DNA of 64,000 bases from Dermatemys mawii. Lineage: Eukaryota > Chordata > Testudines > Dermatemydidae. The notes beneath the pieces were generated by a model. The model did no database searches. It was given only the letters and a program-made list of their open reading frames with translations, and had not been told where the DNA came from. Position 1 is the first letter of the stretch, and every line of letters starts with the position of its first letter. This document shows positions 33,431-45,350 of this stretch, in pieces. The DNA lies in the NCBI GenBank assembly GCA_007922305.1, contig ML677328.1, positions 8,790,620-8,854,619 on the forward strand, written 5' to 3'. The translations under genes were made by a program, and so were the position numbers.

Positions 33431-35286
33431 AGATTGGAACTCCCCTAGCAGCATCAGAATATCAGTGAGCAACATCAGCTAAAACGTATTCAAGACACTC
33501 ATATTTGACTTCATAAACAGAATTGAGGCTTTCAGTTCTTTCCTGAGGGCAAATGTGGTGCCAGCTTCCCACAAGTGAGTGGTTGATAGATCTCTTGAAT
33601 GTGGGGGGCGGGGGTAAGACAACATTTGATGTCTGTTAAATCCAATTATATTTACAGTTTTGCCAGCTTCTACCCTGCCACCAAACTAATACTCTGAATA
33701 AGGTCTTTGAGAAGGTTGTGTTAAGGTAACCTTATGTCAGAAGGGGGCATGCACACAACATTGTCTGGTCCAGTTTCAGATTATTTTGATCACTGAAGTT
33801 CTGGGTGTCCTAGTGGATTTCCTGCTTTATAGACCCTACATGGCTGGGGAAAAAAAAATAGCAGGAAAGTGTTGAATCTATTAGTGAACATTTTCAATGC
33901 CTCTCTACTGAGGAAAAGGTGCCAGCTTTCCTCAACTGAATGACTCCTAGTCACCTATTAAAAAAAAAAACAAAAAAACCCCAGAACACCCAACAGTTGC
34001 AGTCTTGTTAGCTATTGCCATGTGTTTAATCTCTTTATTCAGGGTAAGATTAATAAAACGCTAAACCCAGAGCATTACACAGTTATAGGCCAGTCCAGTA
34101 TATGCAAGCAAGTGCAACAGGAAAACATCATATTTTTTCTAGCCAGTTTAACTCTTTGGAGGATTATAATGAAACTGTTCACTGAAAATAGTGCTCAATG
34201 CTTAAGAACCACCAATGTATTCAATAATGTGTCCAATATTTTAAATGAATAAACTTGTTATTGTTCAAAAAATACAAATACACTGTCTGTGTCATTTCTT
34301 CTACTATTTCAGCTGCAAAATAGAAACAATAGCACCCTTTACAGATTACTTGTTGGTATGTTTTTCATGTAGATTGAAACCAACCTTTATTATTATTATT
34401 TTACAATTGAATTAAGAGACTTTTAAAACCTATAGGTTTATATGTTTCACTTTGCACCTGGCAAGACTGCCAGAAACCACATTTTGTGTGGCTTGAATTT
34501 CCTGTGAGAATTTCCTATATAAGGAATATAGATTTAACTTTTGCTGCATTACCTCTTTTAATTCAACATTATTTTCTAGTGACTCTGCTTTATAGAAACT
34601 CTTGCTGAAAACAAGAGAAACTGCATTTAACTGCAGGAGAGTACAGTACTTGCTTCAGAGAAATTGTTTCTAAAATTCACAATATGCTCATTTAAAAATA
34701 CTCAGATACTTCTTGTTTTCATGGAGTATTTCACTAATGGCTTCAACGGGTTATATGCATATGTGCTGTTATGATAACATATGAATTTTCCTTAACTGTG
34801 AGCTCAACTGTGTGTAAGTGTAAGTTCATAAGATGTCACAATAACCTATAAAAAGAAATGTTGATGTGAAAAGGTGAAAAAGTTAGAAAAAATGACTTAG
34901 TCCAAACAGAAAAGTTGGCTAATATAACTGAAAGACTGTGTTAAGATCATGCTTGGTCAACAAGAAAAGTGTGAAACCAGAAATCTGTGAACCAAAATTG
35001 CTGTGCTAGAAACTAGGCCCAACTGGTAGACAAAATAAGGAAGCAATGGACTATTTCACCCATCGCTCCCTTTTGGGATCCCTAAAGAAAAAGACTTTAG
35101 AAGAAAAAATATGCCAGTGGAGTGAGTTTCAGGATCACGGCTGCCACCGCCCTGAAATCCTTACCTCCTTCATCTTGATCCTAAAAATATCCTGACCAGT
35201 CCAGGCTAGAGAGAGGAGCCCAGATAACACATCCACCTTGACCAGCTCTGGCTGAATCCCAAACACCACCTAGGATGTAAGACTTT
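33431..35286. other. Non-coding; may include an older unclassified repeat
   Basis: 33431-33700 may be upstream RTE sequence, too decayed to read. 34840-35286 and the resumption after 35570 resemble a dispersed turtle sequence I cannot classify. An A-rich run lies at 33961-33978. No exon supported. Confidence 0.35.
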
Positions 35287-35570
35287 GGGCTGGTCTTCAC
35301 TGCGGGGGGGATCGGCTGTAGATACGCAATTTCAGCTACGTTAACAACGTAGCTGAAATCAGCGTATCTACAGCCGACTTACCTGTCGTCCTCACAGCGG
35401 CGACGGTCGGTGGCGCGCTCTCCCGTCGACTCCAGCTTGCACCGTTTGGCCAGCTGGAGTTCCGGAGTCGACGGGGGCGCCGCTGGGGATTGATTTATCG
35501 CATCTTGACGAGAAGTGCTAAATCGATCGCCGTAAGATCGATCCCTCCCCGCTGTAGTGAAGACAAGCCC
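35287..35570. mobile_element. Non-autonomous DNA element made of nested palindromes
   Basis: Terminal inverted repeats gggctggtcttcactgc and gtagtgaagacaagccc (about 15 of 17) bound a 284-bp element with two strong internal hairpins: 35314-35375 (tgtagatacgc...gcgtatctaca with cagctacgtt/aacgtagctg core) and 35422-35475 (cccgtcgactccagct...agtcgacggg). ttt flanks both ends, a possible 3-bp duplication. It is unusually CpG-rich for this window, which suggests a recent insertion. It has no coding capacity. Confidence 0.85.
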
Positions 35571-37114
35571 TTTGTCCCTCCCAACCCATCCTTTCCCTGC
35601 AGTGTCTTTTTTTCTTCTGCACCTTATTTCTTCTCTTTCTTAAGCCTCTCCTTTTTATCTTCGGTCTAATAAGAATCTGGCTTAGACAGCCAACATTGTA
35701 TATTTTGCAACACCGCTGTAAGCCTATGACCAGAAAGAGGCAGCTAAATGCAGTGCCCTAAATAGGCTGAGGTTGGTACAAGTTTGCCAGGTTTCACTCA
35801 CAGTGGCTGATGATAGTGTGTGTTGTGCCGGTGTTTTTCCAGCAGTGAGATTGCAAGTGAAAGTCAACACTAGTGACAAAAGCTGCATTTTCTATCTTTG
35901 TTATTCCATTTTGTGTGTTTGTCTTATTTTCTCTTCTAGGGAATGGGATCAGATTTTAACAGCAGCAGTGCCAGTCCATCTCAACTAACTTATCTTGTAT
36001 TCAAAAGGACAGTTATTACCATCTTTGATAACATCTAAAACACTGCCAAACAAGGGGAGGAGAGTCCTTCTAAAAAAACAGCTAAAGGGAAATGGAACAA
36101 AGGATGTGGTTAAAATGAAAACCTCAGTTAATATTTTACATGTCACATGCTGTAACCTTTTTTTCTTTTTTGGGGAAGAGGGGTTATCTTTAATAAGAGG
36201 TTAAAGGGATTTTTCATAGCATGTTTGCTATGGTACTAAGCAGGCTGAGGTGTTGTATAGCAAACCCGAACCTTGCTTAAAATTGGACAATTTCTTAATT
36301 ATGTTAACACTTTTGGACCCCCATATTCCATCTAAATTAATGCAGTATAACAACAATGCTTAATCAAGCAATTCTTATATAAAAACCATAATGTATGGTT
36401 TAATGATCACAGATGAAATGAAAAGTTATGAGTTTTACTAAGATCATTAATTAAAAAATATATAAGGAAATAATCCAACAGCATGGTTATCGTAACATTC
36501 TAAATCAAGAAAACAAACCTAGAGTAGACCTCGAAAACAGAGGCAACCTTGTAATATATAAATGATACAAATTAGTTTATCTTCAGAAAAAAAGTAAGTA
36601 TATTCACATTAAAAACTCACTGTATGTGACACTATTAATATTACTCCACACCCATCCTGTGTTTAGAAATATATATTACATATATTCCTAGCTTTCAAAA
36701 AATATTAGAAAGTGAATGTAGGCAGATTTTTTTCTTCTGATTTTCATAACAGTGCTCCTTTCCCCCAACCATACAAGAGTTTGTGCAATCCTGTTACTGA
36801 ACTGCCTGTTCTGCTACTGGGATTTATTCCCTTCCTCACAGGGCTGAGAAGATAGGAGAGTCATAGCACATTAGCAGCCTATATATTTAATAATAAAATT
36901 AGAGAAAGGCATGTGGCAGAACGCCACTTTGATTTCAAGAGGCGGGAAAGGAGATCAGGAAGGTGAAGTGAACAACATTGTGTTAAGTAGCAATGAGACG
37001 TGGAAGTTTAAAGTTATGGGATAAAGAGGGATTGGGGACATGAACAGCAGGAGGAAAAATTAAGATTAGTTATCCAAAGGGAATACAGTAGTGTTATACC
37101 AGAAAGTGTTATAC
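35571..37114. other. Unique sequence, nothing recognised
   Basis: No exon or well-supported repeat. Several T- and A-rich tracts. Confidence 0.4.
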
Positions 37115-37333
37115 CAGGGGTTCACAGACTTTTATACTCATAACCCCTTTCATACAGCAAGCTTTTGATTGCAACTTCCCCTGATATATTAAAAACACTT
37201 TTGAATATATTTAACACCATTATAAATGCTGGAGGCAAAGCAGGATTTCTGGTGGAGGCTGACAGCTCATGACTCCCACCCATGTAATATTGTGACTCCT
37301 CAAGGGGTCCCAACCCCCAGTTTGAGAACTCTG
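37115..37333. mobile_element. Non-autonomous hAT-like element
   Basis: The left end caggggttcacagact and right end agtttgagaactctg form the CAGGGGTTCTCAAACT type terminus common in turtle hAT families. Flanks tgttatac and tgctttat may be a degraded 8-bp duplication (5 of 8). The 63-codon minus-strand ORF is not a gene. Confidence 0.75.
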
Positions 37334-38440
37334 TGCTTTATCCATCAGTGGGAATAAGCAGGAGTCATCTTGAAGAAGAACTGCACCTTATCTTTTGCAG
37401 AGATAATTTTGTGAGCATCTTTTTTACTTATATACTGTATTCTACTACAAGTTAACTGTGTATAAAAATGATAGTAGGTTTAAGCTTATGTCTAAAGGAA
37501 ATATGATCATTCATTATGTAAAAACATTAACAGACTCTTCCCGAGATGAGAAATAATTAAAATGCTAATAAACCTAACTACAAGAAAGTATGTTTACTCA
37601 AACAATCCCAAGAGGCAGGCATATATTTTGAAGCTATAAAGGGTTATACCAGTTGAAGAGAAACTTTATGTGAAATACTCCCTCCATTACCATTATTATT
37701 ATATTTATAATAGAATATTAATAATAATATTTGCACTACAAAAGCACATAGATGTCTTAGTCAGATATTGGGACCCTGTTGTGCTAGGAACCATACAAGT
37801 AAGATGATTATTTTTCTAAACATGGACAAGGCTTATACAACATTATAGTAACGCAGTGACAGTGTAAAAGTTGGCCATATGTATATTTGCATCCTAGTTT
37901 AACAGCTGACATAATGTCTGTATTTGCTAATGATGGCTTGAAACTTGGTTTCCAAAGACCTATAAGTGTTGATTGTACGTGGTGGATTCACCATCAGTTA
38001 CTGACACCCTATCAAGAGGCAGGAAAATATAAGTAGTTAACACAAGTCACAGTTCTGGAAAGCTCTGCATGGACTGAGAAATTTCCAAATTTCATCTGTC
38101 ATCTAAGAACCAAATCTACCAACAATTAACCTTTGCAATTAAAACTCAGAGCCTATACTCAGTCAGTCTCACAAGAGCAGACCTTTCAATGTTTGTATTT
38201 AGTTTTGTCTCTCTCTGTTTTCTATATTATTTACAGATGAGTATTATTTGGATTTGACTGTTAATATTGTGGAACGTGTGATGAATGACTGCGTAAGAGA
38301 CAAGAAACATCGTATTTTGGGGGAGGCTTATTTAGTCCAAGTTACCTAACACAGTCAACAAAGAAGATGCTCAAGAGATGCCTTAGTCTGTCTATAAGGG
38401 TGCCAGAGTTGGCAGACACAAAGTCCATGCTGGCACCAGG
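37334..38440. other. Unique AT-rich sequence
   Basis: No exon recognised. 37730-37830 faintly resembles the MIR/L2-associated repeat ('gaccctgttgtgctaggaac'). Confidence 0.4.
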
Positions 38441-38725
38441 ACTGACTTGTAATTTTTCTGATGGGTGCTCCGCCCAAGGCCCCACCCTGCTGCCTCTTCC
38501 TGCCCCCACTCCACCCCTCCCTGAGACCTTGCTCTTGCTCCATCTCTTCCTCTTCCCTCTCCACCTCCAGACCATGAGCACCTCAAGCTCACTGAGCAGC
38601 TGATCGGAGGCCCCATTGAACAGCTGTGACTGGTGGGTGTTGACTGAGTATTCCTTATTTTTTTTCCTCATGGGTGCTCGAGCCCCGGAGCACCCACGGA
38701 ACCGGCTCACTGCATATGTTGGTAC
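38441..38725. mobile_element. Unclassified short DNA element
   Basis: A GC-rich block bordered by 'gatgggtgctccgccc' on the left and 'tgggtgctcgagccccgg', 'agcacccacgg' on the right; the right phrase is itself a tight hairpin. A 222-codon minus-strand ORF crosses the block and unique DNA with no recognisable domain. Confidence 0.5.
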
Positions 38726-40737
38726 ACAGCGAGCCCTTTGACGTACCAGAGCCCGGTTAGTTACTGCTACAGGTTCAAAGTGTAAAATACAAACTAAAAC
38801 AAGACATGCACAGATGAAGCAAAACTGGAAAATATAGACATGTTGTGACTCTGGCTCACAGTTTAGCTCACACCTAGTCCACTGAGCACCTAGGCTGGGA
38901 TTTGATAGCTGACTGAGGCATTGGGACACCCAAAGGCCACACTGGGAGTCTATATGAGTTGTTTCCAAAGACATTCTGGGCACAGGAAAATAGACTCCAT
39001 TCTGTGCCACTCAACATTTCTCCAAACCTCTCTCCACTACCTAACCTGTTAGCATTGGCAACTATTAATCTTACAAATGATTAAACCATTACCTCTTGAA
39101 GAACCCTCTTCATTTTCAGCAGTAACGTCTTCACAGCTGTGCAATCCTGCATCATCAGTCGGAAGGGTAAAGATTCCATGCCTCCACCTTCTTCCAGGCC
39201 TGCAAAAGGCCACTCCACAGCAGGACTGCTGGCCACCTGGCTGATACGAGTACACCTAGCTTCTCCTTGGTCCACCTCCTTTGACAACTTCAGAGAGAGG
39301 CTCCTAAGATGAGAAAATATAAACAAATTTTGGATCTTTTTAGGCTCTCTCCCTTATGAATATTTGGAGTGAAACGTTGCTAACAGTGACCTTTTACTCT
39401 CTCTGTTTATATAGCACATACTGAAGAGTTTGTGAATAAACACAACCAACCTTTTTGAGAATAACTTGACCAGCCTTTGTAAGGACCCACTGCCCAAGGA
39501 TCTAGCCATCACCATGTACATTTAGGTAAACTTCAGTTCATTCTAGAATTGAAACCAACCTCTCCTCCACATCCCACAGATAAAGCCACTTTCTTACAAT
39601 GTTAAATGTAAGTGGGATTTCACTTGTAGGAATTCAGTTGCTGGGGATACATTTTAGCCCATTTTTCTATATGCTCAAATTAAAGGGATGGGCATACATT
39701 TATCATTAAACTGGCTACATGCAATGAAGTTCACTGTCTTATTCATTGTATTAGTTTCCCATATGGCTATAACATAGAATTTAGCCCAATCCCTTAGAAA
39801 TTAATGAGGAACAAAACAAAAGGAAATAGTTCCCTTTAGAGATGATCCAGTGTCATAATTATGTTTATGTTATGGTATTGTTTGGAAACTGCAGTTTGAA
39901 TAAAGAACGAGCAATCTGAATTATCTCCATAGCATCTGTAAGAAGAACATGTGAGAGTATTGGAGAAAGGGTCTCTCTAAAACAACTGAAATCAACAGAA
40001 AAACTCTCATTGACCTCAATGGCCTTTAGATCAGGCCTTGAAGCAGCAAAATAATACCATTATGTCAACCTGAAATCTTATCCCATATCCATACTATCTG
40101 ATCTTGAAACACAACATCAGACCAAGACATGACACCCACTTAGAAGATGACAGTTCTGAGTTTAAAATACAACATACACTCTGAGAGAAAGCTCTAACAA
40201 TCATAAAATGATTTGAAAACAGAGTACTTGGCAATTTGGTAAAATGGCAAAACAAAAAATGCATTATGAACACATCTGTCCTCAAAAACTTCTTGTAACC
40301 TTCATGTTGTGCCTTTTTTTTTCTTGGGGCCAATGGGAAACAAGAAGACAATGCTAAACAAAACACAAACACCAGAAAGTAGTGGTAGTTTGCTATATTG
40401 GTACATTAATTATTAAATTACAAAAGGGTTTCAATGGAATTACTTCATATCTATACTATTATCAAAGGAATGCACTATAACTAAAGATGTTAGTATAAGT
40501 GACAATGCAAATAATGATTATTGTCCATTTAAAGTACAGTTTAAACTTTCTGCTCCATTTGAAAGTTTTATAAGCAATAAAATTTTTAGTTGGTGTTTTG
40601 ATTCTAAGTTTAGGGTTTAGTATTCAATGATAAAGGAAGAGAGGCAACAATCTTCCCAATACATTTTGCTTTAATGTTAACTATGGTTCCACAAGAACAA
40701 ACATGCATGATAGAAATTCTGTTTTTTCAACAGATTT
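38726..40737. other. Unique sequence, nothing recognised
   Basis: Only a short fragment related to the 2.7 kb palindrome near 40000-40045 (ctctcattgacctcaatggc). No exon supported. Confidence 0.4.
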
Positions 40738-40900
40738 AAGATTAGCAGCCGTGTTAGTCTGTATCATAAAGAAAATTAGGAATACTTGTGGCACCTCAAA
40801 GATTAACCAGTTTATTTCAGCATAAGCTTTTGTGGGCTATAGCCCACTTCATTGGATGCATAGAATGGAACACACAGAAGTAGGATGCATGTATATATAC
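40738..40900. repeat. Interspersed repeat, 'cagccgtgttagtctgtat' family
   Basis: Contains 'gcagccgtgttagtctgtat', 'acttgtggcacctcaaagat', 'cataagcttttgtgggctat' and 'cccacttcattggatgcata', which I recognise from memory as a very abundant turtle repeat. The superfamily is not assigned. Confidence 0.65.
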
Positions 40901-40984
40901 ATAATGCAGAAAAAAGTTGGAAATTATTTTTCAAGTTACAGTTCAGGGCAATTTTCATGATCTAGCTTGGGCACCCACTCTAGG

Positions 40985-41740
40985 CTCCAGGGTCCTCAGA
41001 TGTCACCTCTCATGGGTGCAAAAACGCATCTCTCTTCTTTCTGACCAGAGTTTTTCCAGGCTGCGTACTTCCCTCCATACACTGTGAGTTCCCCACAAAG
41101 TCAGACTGCCTAAACAGGCCTGCTTTGCTTTCTCTTCAAAGGCTATCAAGAGTGTTATTGCCCACAGACAGAAGGGGTTACACAGCTTTTATTGTGAAAG
41201 AATTACAGCAAAAATGTATTTAAAAACAATAAAAAACCCTACATCCATTCTAATAAGCTTACCGGAGATCACCCCCCAACTCCAACAAGGGCTCAAGCAA
41301 GTGGTCAATCCTTCAACCTCAAGGGGTTTTTCTGTGGTTATGAGTTTAAAACAGCTTTCACCTCAGAACAGGTACACCCATGAGTCTTCTTTATTGGGTT
41401 GGGGCCTTTGGTCTTGGAACCTTGGGAACTGGTAATCAGCATGCAGTCATCTTCTCTTCAGGGCACAGCTTCCAGGGGTTGGGTTTTTGCATAAATGGAG
41501 GCAAGGGGAGGGGGGGATTTGCATTCATTTTACTCTAGCTATTTCCCAGGAAATACACTTCCCAAGTTTTTTCCCCAAAATGTTATTCTTGTCTGCCACA
41601 TTATTCAGTATGGTCCTTTGATCACCCAGCCCACCATAATATATAACTTTCACATTTAATACAATAGACTCCAAAGATACTTAAATTTAATTCAGTAATA
41701 TCTCCCAAAGATATTTCAAGAAATTGCCATATCCATCACA
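40985..41740 (-). mobile_element. LTR, first copy of a shared family
   Basis: On the minus strand it starts TGTGATGGATATGGCAATTTC and carries an AATAAA at 41189-41194. Long stretches match the plus-strand copy at 62849-63410 in the same order: 'ggtgatctccggtaagctta', 'ttttttattgtttttaaa', 'aggcagtctgactttgtggg', 'ctctggtcagaaag'. The 3' border is uncertain. Confidence 0.7.
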
Positions 41741-43575
41741 CCAACCACCACTAGATCTACTGCAAAGTCTGGAAATTCAACAAGAGTGCTTCATAACAAA
41801 ATCATTGATTTGGGGGAACAGGCACTGCTACCTCTTAATTGATTTTAAAGAGTAAAAGAATGAGGTACTGACGCCGAGGTTAATTATTTATCTAACTGCT
41901 TTGCAAATAAGAAGCAAAGAGGAAACAATCTAAAATTATTGTGTTTAAATCTCGATTCCATTTGTGTATTAACTCCTTTTTTTTTTTCCCCTGTGACAAC
42001 CAGACAGATTTCAATGGGATTTAGGCATCAAGGGGCTTTGGAAAATCCAAACAGGCCCTTATCTGGAAATGTATATGCCTAAATACCTTTAAAAACCTGG
42101 CCCCTAAACTCTAATGGATTCCCAGATGGACCAGTTTCTAGGAGCTTAAGCTGTAAGCCCTTCCCCAAGAATGCCTTGCTGGAAAGTGTCATCCCCAAAA
42201 ATGAAAGTGGGAATAAAACAGATTTCAACTCCCATTTTTGGGATATGGGAAGAAAAGTGATTTTTCAAACAAGTTGATGTCACAGATCATGAGAGCACCC
42301 TGCACAGCACCCAGAAGTGCTACAAGCCGCCATCGCAGATCACAGAAATTGCATGTGAAAACCTGGCCATGCTGAAGTCAAAGGCCAAACACCCATTGAT
42401 ATCAGTGGGACCAGGATTTCACCCCCACTGTTATGTACTCCCTCGCTTCTGCTGGATACTGGGAAAGCACAGAGATTGCAGTATCTTCACTGAGTGAAAT
42501 GGTATAGCCACCAGACAGCTCAGTTCTAGATCACAAACAGATTTCAGAAAAAATCTTCTGCCGCCATGCCTTAGTCTGTGTGTGTTTGCACCTCAGTAAC
42601 TTCCAAGTCACTAGTCTAATGAAATGATATGTTAAACAACCAAAAGAGGTACACAGTGGTGCCGCTCTTTTTGATGCTGTTTTCGCTAAAAAAATAAGCA
42701 CATTTCTTCCCATTCCAAAACATTTTTAAAGGGTTTAACAGGACATGGGATAGAGGAGAATAAGATTTACAACTTAAGCTAGTTCGAATTATTTTTACTT
42801 CTTACTCATCCTCAAACAAAAGATTTTGAACAGTTTATGGTAACAAACTTCCCTTACACAAAGATTCCCAGATTATCCTGAGTTTAATCTTCTTAGTTTT
42901 CATCAACAGTGCTCAGGGCACTGGCATAGTGGAATTAGTTTAAACTAATACCATTGTTCCCTTAGTGTCTGCACTTCTTGATATCAGCTTAGCAACACAA
43001 AGAGCATCTAACACTGTCCACCTCAGGAAGGTTCTACAAGCAGAGTGAAAGACCCTCTGATGGAAGTACTAAATATACCCTGTCTGGTGTCTGAGGGCTT
43101 ATTTTCTAAAGCAAGAGCTTAGATGAAGCCTTAAATCTCATATTCTTTTTATATTCATTGTTAAGCAGCATTTTGGTAAAAATATTGTATTCACATTTTG
43201 ACCCTGTCTAGCTAGCTATACCAGAATCCACATTTCTTATTTTTTTCAGAAAACTGTTATTAACCAAATACATAGATAGCAGCAGAATGATCCTGATTTT
43301 TTTTTCATTCAAACCTTTACAGGTTTACATCCATAGCTTTCCCTCCTATCTAGATTTTTATTTGTCTTCTCATCAACTGTAAGTATTACAGCTGCATGAG
43401 ATCCTGTTTTAGAAAAAATTACTACTTCAATAAAGTCAATATAAGACTAGAACATAAGAATGGCCGTGTTATGCAAAGCCTCCGCTCAAATGCAACTTGT
43501 ATAATTAAGTTCTGGAACATTTTTGCAGACTTTGTAACTTCAGTTGCTCTTAGCACTAGGGTACGCATGCCTCCT
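41741..43575. other. Mostly unique sequence
   Basis: 41995-42130 ('tcaatgggatttaggcatc', 'atgcctaaatacctttaaaa') belongs to a diffuse old repeat also hinted at 5595-5690 and 45040-45240. No exon supported. Confidence 0.4.
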
Positions 43576-43836
43576 TTCAGTGGCACTCACATTGCCTGGG
43601 TCCTGTACACCGGTCTTGGGGGGCTTTATATTTTAATTTAATTTTAAATGAAGCTTCTTAAACATTTAAAAAAACTTATTTACTTTTCATACAACAATAG
43701 TTTTGTTACATATTATAGACATACAGAGAGAGACCTTCTATAAATGTTAAAATGTGTTACTGGCACGCGAATCCTTAAATTAGAGTGAATAAATGAAGAC
43801 TCCGCCCACCACTTCTGGAAGGCTGCCAACCCCTGG
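43576..43836 (-). mobile_element. hAT-like element, truncated reverse copy of the 8.2 kb family
   Basis: The reverse complement follows 8179-8491: terminus cca...caggggttggcagcc, 'agtcttcatttattcactc', 'ataagtctataat'-like centre, 'gaagcttcatttaaaatt', 'ggccc...gtgagtgccactga'. The end facing low coordinates is missing. Confidence 0.8.
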
Positions 43837-44446
43837 ATAGCCTTTTCAGTTTTGTAACCTTTGAAAGCTCTGTAACCTTTTCAAGTTACCTTCCAAGCTT
43901 TATAATATCCCATCACACAATCAGAGAGAGTGTGAACAAGGGAGTGTGTGTGGAAGACAAGGGAGTGTGAACGAGAAAGTGTATGTGGGGCTGGGCAGAG
44001 AGGAACTGCAAGGAGAAAAGAGTCTGGAGCCAGGAGCCAGGTGTGTCTGATATAATCTGCCGTGAGAAGGTAATCATGGTGGGCTGTAAAGGAAAGAGGC
44101 ATGAAAGGAACAGGGACTGGGGATGCTTCTCAGTGACGGACACAGAAGAAAAAACTCAGTGTACGTGACAGGAGCTGCCCAGTTCTAAAAGGAAGCAGCC
44201 ACACACACAAGACCTGCTCACCAGCCTGGATCCATGACCGCAGGTGGACACACCAGATCTACCATGCTTCGGCTTCTCGGCTCCCAATAACTGTCTCCAG
44301 TAACTCTCCGCCTGTGTGGGTGGGTGCATGGGGGTATGAATGTGGTGAATGTGTGTGTATGAATAAGCTCCTTCCCTTTTCTGTCTGACTTAACAGCAGC
44401 ATTGTAATAAAACTAAATACAAGTGTGACCCTAGGTGGTTTTTAGA
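43837..44446. other. Unclassified sequence, GT/GA-rich
   Basis: Short repeated phrases (aagggagtgtg, gagtgtgaac) at 43930-43985 and a GTGTGT-rich part near 44310-44360. An AATAAA at 44407 suggests a possible LTR, without termini to support it. Confidence 0.35.
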
Positions 44447-44756
44447 GGAACAGAGGTAACAGGCCATACTGGGTCAGACCAAAGGCCCATCCAGCCCAGT
44501 ATCCTGTCTACCTACAGTGGCCAATACCAGGTGCCCCAGAGTAAGTGAACCTAACAAGGAATGATCAAGTAATTTCTCTCCTGCCATCCATCTCCACGCT
44601 CTGACAAACAGGCTAGGGACACCATTCCATACCCATCCTGGCTAAGCGCCATTAATGCACTTAACCTCCATTAATTTGTCCAGTTCTCTTTTAAACCCTT
44701 TTAGATTCCTAGCCTTCACAGCCTCCTCAGGCAAGGAGTTCCACAGGTTGAACTAG
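44447..44756 (-). mobile_element. CR1 LINE 3' fragment
   Basis: The reverse complement matches the last 300 bases of the 26.6 kb CR1: 'gaactccttgcctgaggagg', 'aatggaggttaagtgcatta', 'agccaggatgggtatgg', 'gatggatggcaggagag' and the 'ggtctgacccagtatggcc' terminus. Confidence 0.93.
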
Positions 44757-44869
44757 AAAAAATAATTATACATTTCTTTCTGGAATAATCTGCCTCACAT
44801 AGTCACCACCACTTTAAAAAATGCAGCTTAAACACCTATATGCCTATATTATTATTTACATTACAATAG

Positions 44870-45350
44870 TATCTAGAAGCTACTAGAACTGGGCCTTGGT
44901 TCTGGTTGGTTCTATGTACACATAGTAAAAGAGAGTCCCCTGTCACAAAGATTTTACAATCTAAATACATATGACAGACAAATGGTAAAAGAAAGAATGG
45001 GTTATTTCCCTCATTTAACAGATGGGGAACTAATGCACAATCAGTTTTTAAAAGGTATTTAGGTGCCTAAACATACAGATAGGTACTTAGGGGGATTATC
45101 AGTTAGGCACATAAAAATTTGTCCCAGAGAGACTAAGGATAAATTTTTCAAAAGCACTTAGAAGCCTGAGTCCCATTTTCAAAAATGATAAGTGTCTAAG
45201 TCAATTAGACACCTTGAAAGTTATACCCTAACTGACCTACCCAAGGTGACACAGGACCATCTATGGCAGAATTAGGAACCCAGATCTCCAGACTCTCAGT
45301 CTAGTGATTTAACCACAAGACTATGTTATCCTTCCTTTCCTTACTACAAC
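44870..45350 (-). mobile_element. MIR/L2-like composite, reverse orientation
   Basis: 'gagagtcccctgtcacaaag', 'attttacaatctaaatacat', 'ccaaggtgacacaggaccat', 'gaattaggaacccagatctc' and 'tctagtgatttaaccacaag' are the reverse of a MIR-type SINE. A 200-base insert of the 'aggtgcctaaa...' repeat (about 45045-45240) splits it. Confidence 0.6.

Noticed and set aside
38342..39010. 222-codon minus-strand ORF
   Set aside because: It crosses a GC-rich DNA element into unique DNA and shows no domain or compositional bias of a real gene.
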